Positions 1 through 10,711 of a DNA stretch of 64,000 bases are shown here, piece by piece. Position 1 is the first letter of the stretch, and each line of letters begins with the position of its first letter. The notes beneath the pieces were generated by a model. The model did no database searches, had not been told where the DNA came from, and saw only the letters and a list, made by a program, of their open reading frames with translations. The DNA lies in the NCBI RefSeq assembly GCF_011745365.1, contig NW_024468909.1, positions 2,976,001 to 3,040,000 on the forward strand. The letters are read 5' to 3'. The DNA comes from Cryphonectria parasitica EP155 (Eukaryota; Ascomycota; Sordariomycetes; Diaporthales; Cryphonectriaceae). Made by a program: the position numbers and the translations under genes.

Positions 1-1845
1 ACAGCACACCTTGACGGTGTACACACAAACAGGTAGACTGCAAACTGAGGGACATGGAAAACGGTCAATTTTATCGAGAATGGCCTTGCTGGATGAGGAT
101 CAAACACCTCCAATTACGATCAATAACTACGGCCCTCCACAATCCGCGTATCATATACCACTCTTTCACATTCCTAGTGGTCAAAGGATCCGTAAGGCAT
201 CATCATGTGATATTGCATTCCAGCGACACGTCCGGATGTTACTTCGTGGACTCATGTTCTCGTAAACATTCCATGTTGACACTGAATCCACATACTCATA
301 CGATATGAAATGGCTTTGAATAAACTACCGCGCCAGACAATGATGATGTCTGACTTCTTCTTTTTTGTCTCTTTTTCTCCCTTCTTCTAAAGGGAGCGAG
401 GTGAGCACCTGGGCATAGTCAACGACTGAAAGCGCGCGTAGGATAAGGCTGAGGACTGGGCAGCCTCCCTTGCTGAGAAGGTACTGAGACCCCGGCCCTC
501 GTCATTGTGGGTCCTGGCAGGTTTCGTGGGAAAAGTGACATCGTTTACTTGGATCGCGTAAAGTGTAGAAAATTGTGTGTATGCTCTATTCTTTTGCTTT
601 CTTCTGATTCTTTTTAATGTAGACAGATACCTGTTTATTTGGTTTGGATGCTGGATTGGAAATGCTTGCCTGTGTTTGTGTTTTCTTTTGGAGTAAAGGA
701 AAAAAAAGAGAAGGGAAAGGAAAAAGAAAGGAAAAAAGTTTCAGAGGTGAGGAGGAATAATCCTGGCTGCCGCGGGGCCGTTCCTGCGTCTTTTCAGTGG
801 GTCTCGAGTCATGTACTCCAAGAGTATCATCGCACACTCTGCTAGAGCTGGTCTACCTCCAAAATACTTCTAGCCCCTAAGGCCAAGTCCCCACCGCAGC
901 CGTGTGGAATTTGGCAGGTGGTGACTTCTGGCACCCCACCCCAGCCCACGGCAAGCTCAGCAGGGCGTGTTCCAATTAACGCGAACGCGGATTTGCATCA
1001 TGACCTTTTTCTTTAGTTTGCTGCTGGCCTTGTCATTTTGCCTTGCCTCGTCCCGCCTCGCCTGGCCTCGCACTGCACCACACCTGTCTGCACTGCACTG
1101 CCCTGCCTCAGAATCTGGCTGAAAGAAAACAAACCAGATCAGCCACCAACCTCTCTTTTTTAGCCCTTCATTATCCTCCGAGCGTCCCGGCCCCTTGGAT
1201 CTTAATCCAGCCTTTGTTCCAACACTCCTACTACACCGAGTCCAAACACCTTGACTGTCTCTGTGTGTTCTCTCACCTGCGCAGCCATCATCTTGTCCGA
1301 GGTATGACCATCCCGCCCCCCCCCCCTCTCCAAACTCGAATTCATGACTCTTGTCAGCATCAATCCTTCTTGTTCATGCGCAGTACAGTACCTTGTGTGC
1401 AATCCACCACATCGAATGGGCCTATCCTTTGTGGAGGGAACACCATGTCACCCAAAAGCCCCATCACGCATTGCCAAACACTCTCTTTCCTGAAAGCGTT
1501 TGCCATTAGAAACTAAACCACTAGCAGAGTACCGTAACCGTCGAAGCCATTCCACGCCAACGTCAATATTTCTACTACGGGTCCAAACCAAACCAGACCA
1601 GACCAGACCAGACCAGATCAGACCAAAACCAAACCAACCAACTCGCCGTCTCCGCATCCCTTCGCGCGCAAACTTTCATTATTTACCATCGCGCACACCC
1701 CTCACCATCCCACCCACCGTCATCATCATCCTCTCCTGCGCACCTCCCGACGCCCCGCCATCAACCATCGAATTAAGAATACCCTGCATGTCCTGGCTGC
1801 TACACCTCATCTTACAGCACGTTGTTGGATTACAAGTCCTTCAAC
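1..1845. other. Spacer and 5' leader of the forkhead gene
   Basis: No gene can be supported here. The short open frames show no recognisable protein and no consistent splice pattern. The last 800 bases are rich in C and pyrimidines, with blocks such as the C run near 1316-1326, and probably hold the promoter and leader of the forkhead gene. A short tandem repeat lies at 1591-1625. Confidence 0.6.
1591..1625. repeat. GACCA pentanucleotide tandem repeat
   Basis: About six copies of a GACCA unit, one of them varied to GATCA, lie some 220 bp upstream of the forkhead start codon. It is a short microsatellite in a probable 5' leader. Confidence 0.8.
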
Positions 1846-4168
1846 ATGCCTAGCCCTGGAAAGCGCACTCAACGCGCCCAGCGCGATTCGACGCGCAAGG
1901 AATTGGTTTCAGACCGTCCTGACGATTCCTCTCCCTCGCGCCCCGCCAAGCGCAGAAAGAAGGTTGGTCGCACTCTGCAGGACAACACCAAAGTCATGCT
2001 TTCATTGTGTGCCTTGGTTGGCGCATTCTCAAACAAACACATACACACACCCACACACAAGATGTACTAATTCACATTGTCTGTCTTCCTGTCTCTAGGC
2101 CAACGAACCTTCGCCTTCTCCAAGAGATATTGCAGATGACGAGCCCGAGTCTAGCATTGCCCAAGATTCTAGCCTACTTGCCGACGACTCTCTAAATCAT
2201 GCGAAAGCCTCTGACCTGGTTGTCGACAAAGTCAGCGAACACCTGCTTGCCCCTCAGAACCAGCTCGTCCAGGCAACCCAGGACCACTCCAATGCACGAC
2301 TCAGCGGCGAGGATGGTATCAATGCCTTCGCCAAGATTGTCGGACTTGGTTGGACCTTCTATGTAAAAAAAACCACCATCAACATTGGTCGCTCCTCAGA
2401 TCCACCGCAGCCCATCGATCCGGACGATGACGAAGAATTTATCCATATCGATCTCGGACCCAGCAAGATGATCTCCCGCCGTCACGCGAGCATCTTCTTC
2501 AGTTCCGAGTATGATAGTGGGAGATGGATTCTCAGGGTCAAGGGAAGGAATGGCGTGAGGCTCAACATGAGTGGATTGCCCTTGGATGCTGTAAAGCCTT
2601 TGGGTAGCGGCGATGTGCTCGAGATTGCAGGCATTGAGATGATGATCGTTCTGCCGGAACAAGAACCTCTAAGGATACACGAGACCTATCTGCGCCGCGC
2701 TGGACTGGCCGAGAAGGACCTCCCCGACTCGGCCCGTGCCAATCTTCCAGTCTCGGCGGCTGGGAGGCCGTCGTCTTCGCAAAGCCCTCACCAGACCAGA
2801 CAGGCTCGCGGACAGCAGACCCTCGCGCCCGCTCCGCCAAACTACAAGCGCCCGGGCACGCCACCGTCGAGGACCAAGTACAACCCACATGCCAAACCAT
2901 CGCCCAGCAGACCGACCACTGCGGGCAGCATGATCTTGAGCACGAACGACATGGACTTGAGCCTGGACGAGAACAAGGGTATCAAGCCTCAATACAGCTA
3001 TGCTCAGATGATCACCCAGGCCATCATGAGCACCGCAGAAGAGAAGCTCAACCTGAATGGCATCTACACTTACATTATGAACAACTATGCCTATTATCGT
3101 AATCAGCAACCGTCGGGATGGCAGGTGAGTGATCTCAGTCTGAGCACTGGATGAAGGAGAAGGGTCCGGCGCGCATTACTGACATTCATGGCAGAACTCA
3201 ATTCGTCACAACCTTTCTCTCAATAAAGCCTTCGAGAAAGTCGCAAGGTCCACCGACGAGCCTGGAAAGGGAATGAAATGGCAGCTCACCACCGAGTGCC
3301 GGGACGAGATGGTCAAGAATGCCTGGAAGGGAGGCCGTGGTGGTCACCGTGGATCGTCGAACCCGTCTTCGCCGAACCATCTCAACTATATTACCCAGGG
3401 CCCGCGGGATATGGCTGCCAGAGAGCCCAACTCGGTTCGGAAGCGCAGAGTCTCGCCGTCGGGATCCCCTCAACCTCGCTCGACATTACGCCTGTCGCAC
3501 ATGACGCCTGACCGCACCCGACGTCTCGAGCCAGACAGCCATGCAGAGATTGGGGATGGCAGTCCCCTGCCGCGCCATCGACAATCCGCGACGGCTTCCA
3601 ATGCCATGGACGAGGCCCCTCCGCGATCGCCTCTCCTCACCTCTTCGTATCTTCAGGAAGACGGTGCTTCGCTCGTCACTCCTGCCCCCCTCAAGGTGCA
3701 TCCTCAGCTCGTGCCTCCCAGCACCCTCCAGCGCCCCAGCCAGCACATGCCGACGTCTTCACCGGCTCCTTTTTGGAAGTTCGCAGAGTACGGCAGCACG
3801 CCCATCAAGCCCTTGCTCGATATCAGCCCGTCGAAAAACCTCGGGCCCATCCCCCCGAGTAGTAGTCCACCTCGGGCACTTAAATCACCAGCCGGCAGCC
3901 CGACACAGAACAGTCGCCCAGGAACTGCGGCAACGCAGGATACCCTCAAGTTTGAGGATGCGGAGGACGACGAGGAGGGCATTGACCTCACAAAGTAAGT
4001 CCAAATTACGTCCCCAAATGGAGTATCGGAGTAGAAAAAGAAGAAGAAAATCGATTGCTAACAGATTTTTATAGGGGTTTCCAGAGCATCAGCTCTTATC
4101 ATGAGACGCTGAATGCATCCATGTCCAAGAGCCAGTCGTTCTCGTCCGCCAACGGGAGCAAGGCTTAG
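1846..4168 (+). CDS. FKH2: Forkhead transcription factor with FHA domain (Fkh1/Fkh2 type)
   Basis: Four exons are inferred: 1846-1962, 2099-3124, 3195-3994 and 4075-4168, giving 678 aa; all junctions are GT-AG and keep frame. An FHA domain lies near residues 110-220, with the phosphothreonine-binding signature INIGRSS, SRRHASI and NGVRLN. A forkhead winged helix follows at about 332-425 ([10 protein letters not shown], then [13 protein letters not shown]), and its recognition helix is split by intron 2 exactly between WQ and NSIRHN. The tail is long, rich in Pro and Ser, with many SP/TP sites as expected of a CDK target. Proteins with FHA then forkhead are the yeast Fkh1/Fkh2 and S. pombe Fkh2 family, which control G2/M genes. 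In filamentous fungi one such gene often serves both roles, so the symbol is by family. The first intron (1963-2098, donor GTTGGT) is the least certain. Confidence 0.9.
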
Positions 4169-5475
4169 ACGCCACGATTGTTTTCTGTCCACCAACCCGG
4201 GCGAGACTTAGGCGCCGGGCACCCCCTGGCCTCGCGGTCGTCGTGAGGGCGATCTTTTCCCGTGTCGCGCCTACACAGCCTGTGACAAGGCTGCAACAAG
4301 TATGTAGTACTTTCTTGTATTCGTTTCTCTTTTGTCAAATGCCTGCCATTATCATGCTCGATTCGTCACTTTTGATTGTCTGCATTGAATTCCTTCAATG
4401 GCGTTAGGTGGAGAATAGCCATGCTGGTGGGTACTCAAAAACCGATTCCCAGGCGTTCAGGGCAAAATAATTGAGTTTGCTCTTTGGTGTGGTGATATAG
4501 CCACTACGATTATGAAGCATGCTTTACGTGTAATTAGGCCTCCGGTTTAGAGGCACAAGATACCTCCTGAACAACGAAGGACAGACGGGACAATCTTTGG
4601 GTTAGGAGGCTTACAGTCTTTTTGCCTTGAATGGATGAAATTTGTTTTTGATTGAGAGTAGGCTGCGGGAAGTTGTCAGGTCTGGGCGCATTCTGGCTGC
4701 TGCGATGAGATCTCAGGGGGCGCAAGATATAGAAACGCATAGTTTTGGGTGCTCGTGTCCTGAAAAGGCGCACACATCTACGCGCTTCATCTAGAAAGAA
4801 TACTGAGAATTCATCACTGCTCACGGCCCATGTCCTGAATTATGTTCATCTGCCAGGTACGGCTCGTCTCATTAGGGCAAGCGTATGATAGAAATGTGGG
4901 AGTGAAGATGTTTTATTGTAACCAGGATGCTGATCAAACCAACCAACCACCCAACCCTCCCCCCCTTCGAAAAGCGCCATATTTTACTTTTTACTTTGTT
5001 TTTTTGTGCCGCCCCGCTTGTTTGTCTACGATTGTAGTACAGTCAACGTCTTTTCTTCCTTCTCTCCCTCTTCTCCTAGACCGTTTTGTTTTTGTACAGG
5101 CTTCCAGACACACATACAAACATAGAACAAAAGTCGGGGCAAAGAGGAAGGGAAGAAAAAGGAAGAAAGACCCGACTCGAAAATGTGCCCAAGTACGCCG
5201 ACCCATGATGCTTGATGGTGGTAGTGGTGGTGGTGGTCATGTACAATGGCTTGCTCCGCCCATTGGAGCTAAATAGCAATAGCCACACTATCCAGCTCAA
5301 ACCCCCAATTACATGCATGCCCTCTTTTTTCCCTTCTCTCCATCTCCTAGTCCATCCTCCCTCCCACCTTCGTTTTTTTTTTTCTTTCCTTTCTTTCGGA
5401 ATGGCGGGACACCTCATCCAAATATCATTCTTTGATCTTCAAGCGCCGAGAGCGCGGTCGACAGACAGGAGCCTC
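4169..5475. other. Spacer between convergent FKH and CLU1 ends
   Basis: These 1.3 kb lie between two convergent genes and should hold both 3' UTRs. A pyrimidine-rich stretch at about 4950-5060 and T runs near 5376 are visible. No coding region is supported. Confidence 0.6.
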
Positions 5476-8400
5476 CTAAGCCTGGGACGAGACCTGCTGT
5501 CCATTTCCGCGCCTCTTGGGATTCTTGCTGCCGGTCTTCTTGCTGCTGCTGCTGCTGCTCTTGCTCTTCTTGTCGGTACCCTCGATGAATTTGATAAGCT
5601 CGTCGATGCTGCGCGAGTCCAGAGCCGGCTTCTTCTCGACCTCGTGCGAGGCAGCCGTGGCGGAGGATGAGGCACCAGCACCGGTAGCGGTGGCAGCGAC
5701 ACCGCCGCGCGAGGGCAGACCTCGGGGCGTGAAGCGGATGCCGGCGCGCAGCCTGCGTGCCTCCTGATCCTTGTTGTGCTTGGCGATGGACACGGCGTTC
5801 TGAGTGAGCTGCTCGAGCCAGGACTCAGCCTCCTTGGTGTTCTTGTCGTTGGGGCCGAGCTCCTGCAGGAAGATGTTGAAGGACTCGCGCATGCGGACGA
5901 CGGCGCCCTTGGAATCATTGTCAAGGGCGAGGGCCTGTGCGAGCTGGAACTGCAGTGTAGCCGAGTTGATGCTCTGCTTGCCGAAGATCTTGTCGCAGAT
6001 GCGCAGGGACTCCTCAAACCAGCGGCGCGACTCGTGGTAGGCCTTGAGGTGCTGCAGCATCACGGCGGCGTTGTTGATCGTAGTGATGGTGTCTGGGTGG
6101 TCGGGCCCGTAGATTGTCCTCCACAGCTTGAGCGCGTACTTTGAATACTCCAACGCTGTGCGGCTGTCGCCGAGCTGGTGCAGGAACAGACTGAGGTTGA
6201 GGTAGTCCAGTAGGGTCTCCTGCGAATCAACACCAATGGTGCGCTCCGCAACGAGGATGGCCTTGCGCGCGAGCTCAACGGCAGCCTCCTTCTCGTCGAT
6301 CTGGAAGTAGATCATGGAGAGCTGGTGGTAGATGCGTGCCACCTCTGGGTGCAGGATGCCGTGGATCTGCTCGTGGAGAGACAGGGACTCGAGCAGGAGC
6401 TCCTGGCCCAGCTTGCGCTGGTTCTGTGCAATGGAAATCCTGCCAGCCTCCAGGGCCTCATCTGCCACAGAGCTGCGGGGTGCAGAGTCCTTGACAATGG
6501 GCACAATGTTGACAATGTCATCAACAGTGAAAGTATGAGGTGCCGTGGTGGAGTTGGCAGAAGCAGGAGAGCCATCACGGGACTTCTTCTTCTTCTTCTT
6601 GCTCTCGCCGTTGCCATTCACAACAGGGGCCTCAGCTGCGGGCGGCGCTGGAGCTGGAGCTGCTGCTGCCGCTACCGCTGTGAAGGCGTACTCCTTGTAT
6701 TGCACCTGAAGACCGAGCTTCAGGCACACCTCGCGCAGCACTTGCACGTTGCTGAGCTGAGTCTGCCACTCGGGCTCAAGCTTGTACCTGAACCGCTGGT
6801 GGGTCTCGCTCTCGATGGCTGTCCTCAGGCTCTCAGGCGTGACACTCTCAAAGGCCAAGTCGGCATCGCTGTAGAGGGAGCGGAGCGACTGGTCGATCTC
6901 GGCAGTTGGCTTGGGGTTCAGGCCGCTACCGAGGAAGCAGTTGAGGAGGTGAGAGATGCAGGGCGAGGTCAGAGGCAAGGGCAGGTACTTCAGGTACTTG
7001 GAGGCGATGTGCTTGAAGGACCGCACGACCATGTCCCGAACGCAGATGTCCCGCATGCTCTGCAGCCGCGATCCCTCGCTCAGGGTTGCGATCTTACCCA
7101 GGTATCGCATATTTATACCACGCTTGTGGAGCAGGTTGCGCAGCGAGGCACCGTCCATGGGGAAGCTGGCGTCAGAGTCCCTCAGGTCGTTGAGGAGCTC
7201 TGGTATGGCTGACTCTCGGAGGAAGGCGCACGCAGCACGAACTTCTTGCTCATCAGCTGCCATCTCCTCCTTCTCAGCATCGGTTTGTGGGACCTGGCCA
7301 CTAAACACATCTGGGTTTAGGGCAAACTTGAAGTCGCTGGCATCAATCCGATCGTCCTTGTCAGCCTCCTCCTTCTTGACAACCTCGCCATCAGCCTTCT
7401 CCTCTTCAGCCTTCTCTTCAGTCTTCTCCGTCTCCTCCTGCGAGGCCTCGACTGCAGGCTTCTCCTTCGACTCTTCTGATGATGCCTTGTCGTCCTTCTT
7501 GGCCTCTGCACGCTTGGCAATCTCCGCGTTCAGCCACTCTCGCATCTTTTGCCGGTGGAAGAGCTCAACAAGTTCACCCCGCAGCATAGTCATCCGGTGC
7601 GGGTAGTCATTGGTCTCCTCAGCGGCCATCTCGTCGAGCCAGATGGCATCCAGTGGGGTGATCCGGTAGAGGTCCAGCACGTATTTCCGACCATCGGTTC
7701 CCAGAAGACCCTTGGTCTCAACGCTGGCCTCCAGGTCAAAGCGCTTGCCGTCCTTATCCCATACGGCATGACTCTTGACCTTCATCGCCTGAGAGAGCTT
7801 CTTGAAAGGCGCGGCGAACTTCTCGTTGGCGGCGACGACCTCCTTACCATCCACAGCACCGTAGTCGATCTGGTTCTCACCAGGCTCCCTCTGCTTGAAG
7901 ATGCCCGGGACAATGCTCTGTCCAACAATGCGCTTTCCAAGGTAGTCCACGACCACAGTGCCGGGTGTGTGCAGACCCTCGATATCCAACTGGTTCACTG
8001 TTCTCACACCGAGGACGTCCTTACCCGTGGCCACTCGCGCTGCCTCGTCACCGCCTTCCGAGGTGAACGTGCCGACACCATCAGCGCCAAAGGAGAAAAA
8101 TACGTTGTTGTACACGAAGATTTGGGCATCGGGTCCTTCGGTAGGGTTAAGAGGCGCAACCTCGCCACGAGCCACCATCACAGCCGCCCTGGCCGCGGCC
8201 TCGGTGTAGTCGGCATAGAGCTTCGCCAACAGACGCTCCCTGAAAACGCGATCCTGCATGTTCTCCTTGGGCAGCTCCTTAGCAGACTGGAATTCCTCGT
8301 TCCAGTCGCGCAGGGTGTCAGTGCCCTCGATACCAGCAATGAGGAAGGTCTCCTGTGTGCGGGTAGCATCGGGGCTGTGGGCGCAGGCCGGAGAGGACAT

Positions 8401-9639
8401 GGATGGGACAACCCATGGTGCGGCAGGAATGGTGTTAGCGATCTGGAAAGTTGCCAGAGGTTCTCGGCGGTTGCTGTACTCCTGAAGCTGTGCAAAGGAC
8501 TCGTTGAACGAGGGCGAGATCTCCCCGAGCAGGGTCAAGAGGGAGTGAGCAGAGGCGCCTTTGGGAGCCTGGCGGGGGAAGGGATCGAACTTGGCGTTCG
8601 AAGACTTGTTGACGTAAAATCCTCCAACGTGCGCGGTGATCTGGAACTGCTCGCCCTCGTTGGTTGTCACGACCAGGTAGAGCAGGTGGCCCTTCTGGCG
8701 GAGGTGTGCGGGCGGAGGGTTCCATGGCGAGACAGAGATGGCCTTCACGGTCTTGGGCGCCGGATCTTGTTCTGCGGGAAGCAGGGCAGAGAGCGAGGGT
8801 ACGGTGTTGAAATCATATTCCCCAATCGCCGTCTGCTCCTGGTTTGTCTTGTCCAACACATCCCCACACTCGGCAGCAACCTTCTCGAATAAGGACAGTC
8901 CAGGAAGGATGCCCTGTATCGCATCGGTGCGGTCTCCTGATGCGCCGATAAGCTCCCGCACCCTGACCATGTGTAGCCTTGCTTCTTTCTCGGTGTAAGG
9001 GTCCTCGACCAGGCGCAGCTCGGAGCCGGCGCCAATGTCCTTGATTTCCGACACGGGGATGAAGTCGTTGATTCGCTCGCCATTGTGCTCGAGGTGGAAG
9101 CAGGAGTACTGCAGGGCTATCGGGAACTCGATGATGGCCTGGCGGACCTCGTGGACCTGCTCTTGGGGTGAAACCTGCAGTGTTGCGAGGATAGTCAGCC
9201 TTTGTAGACTACGGAGAACTGCTTCACACGGGTTCTCATGCTGACCGTAATTTCCAATTTGCCGGGCTCATGAGGCAGGACAATCGTCAGGGTGTAGGTA
9301 GCATCTGTCAAGAAATCCAAGGGTCAGCTAGGGAGTTCGCAGCAGTCGAAGAACGTCACACGACCCGGTGACGAGATCGCGGGGCCGTTCGCCCAGTCCC
9401 ATGTTCACAGCTGCATACCTTCTTGAGCTTCCTCCACTCCGTCCTCGGCGGTTGGGGTTGCACCTGTGCCGTTAACCTCTACAGACTTGGTCTCCGGCAC
9501 AGCCGATTCTGTAACTCGAGCTATTGTCAGTCCTCTTGTGACCTTGTCGTGTGCCCTCTGAGGAGAGACACTTTTCTTTCTCTCTCTTTCGGTGGGCCGT
9601 ACCAGCTGGGGCACTCGTCTCCTTGGATGCATCGGCCAT
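5476..9639 (-). CDS. CLU1: Clustered mitochondria protein CLU1/TIF31
   Basis: Four exons on the minus strand: 9639-9603, 9508-9419, 9304-9246 and 9174-5476, 1294 aa in all, the usual size for fungal Clu1. The first three exons supply only 62 codons and start MADASKETSAPA; they restore the N-terminal CLU-N region (ATYTLTIVLPHEPGKLEI, then the conserved QYSCFHLEHNGERIND). The central CLU domain includes GKRIVGQSIVPGIF, followed by an acidic linker, the eIF3-p135-like region and C-terminal TPR repeats (QLSMIYFQIDEKEAAVELARKAI, LDYLNLSLFLHQLGDSRTALEYSKYALKLW). The C-terminus is a Ser/Lys-rich tail. CLU proteins bind mRNAs of nuclear-encoded mitochondrial proteins and keep mitochondria evenly spread; the yeast protein was also isolated with eIF3. 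It is divergent from the unknown gene at 10712. Confidence 0.93.
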
Positions 9640-10711
9640 GTTTGAGATTTTCTTCCTTAGAGGATGCTCAGGTCTAGAGTATATTTGTGATCGTGTGGCC
9701 GTCTAATTGACTGATTGGTACGCCGTGGGTAACAATAGGTGCGAGGGTTATCCAGTCGAATCTCGAGACGACACCAGAGGAGGAAGTTAATTTTTTTCTA
9801 AAGCCCAGGAACGTGCTGGCCTGAAGGCCAAAAAAAGAGTGAACTGAGGTCAAGAAAGGAATTGAGATAATACAAGAGGCCCCCGTCCACATTGAGAGAG
9901 AAATTTAGAAGGCCAATTGGGTAACGTCGAGAGGAACGTCAGAGCATTTGGCGACGAGGAAATGGTGAAAGATGGGGAATTTCCCACTACAACCTCGATA
10001 CCTACGTCGACGATTTCAAAAAATTCTGCGCTACCCAAGGTTCATGCTCGAGAAAATCCCGGCGCGCGCATTCAGCGCGCCCCGGCCATCCCGGCAAACC
10101 TGTCCCGCGATTGACAATGCCTGCCGGGGCAAAATGTACAGCGCATTTGAGACTGACAAGGTACCAGGTACCCCAGGGAGTATGATGAACAAAGCCCTCA
10201 AGAATGTTCATGACGGAAGCAGAAAAAATGAGATTTCACGGCTGTAAAATATATTTTCGATTCTCATGGAATATACCATTCTAGCCATACGAATGGAACC
10301 TCTTATTGGTATAAACATTCTCCAGAGTCTCACTGTAATGTGACCTTGTAGGCGTCTGCGGCCTGTCACACTCAAAGTACTGGGTACTGCCGTAGTAGGT
10401 AATGCCTTGAAGCACAGCTGGGCAAATATCCATGTTTCCGGTTCTCGGTTGCTGTGGCAGGGGTCAGTCGTGTTTACTTTGGCACTTGCTTCATCTTTCC
10501 ACACACACACAGTCACCATCACCAATTATCTCATTACCGGTTTCGCTTCTTGCTCAGAAATGCATCGATAACACCCTGTCTCCCTTCCATTGGACGAGAA
10601 CCTTTCGACAATATCGCTAAAGCCTGCCTGCCAGCCAGTCTGCCAATGGAGTAGTCAGCTTCCAGAGTTTGCTTATTATCACCAGCACTTTAGCATCATC
10701 AAAGGAAGACA
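9640..10711. promoter_or_regulatory. Divergent promoter region of CLU1 and the 10712 gene
   Basis: About 1.07 kb separates two divergent starts. A perfect 8-bp palindrome CCAATTGG at 9913-9920, holding a CCAAT pentamer on each strand, lies about 275 bp upstream of CLU1 and is a plausible site for the CCAAT-binding complex. No coding region is supported. Promoter function is inferred from layout. Confidence 0.45.

Noticed and set aside
1963..2098. Alternative first-intron donor GTGTGC near 2007 in the forkhead gene
   Set aside because: The donor at 1963 keeps phase with the next exon after a basic KRRKK run. The alternative adds residues of no clear value. RNA data would decide.
7549..8892. 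447-codon plus-strand frame within CLU1
   Set aside because: Antisense shadow of a GC-rich coding exon; the CLU1 frame is conserved throughout.
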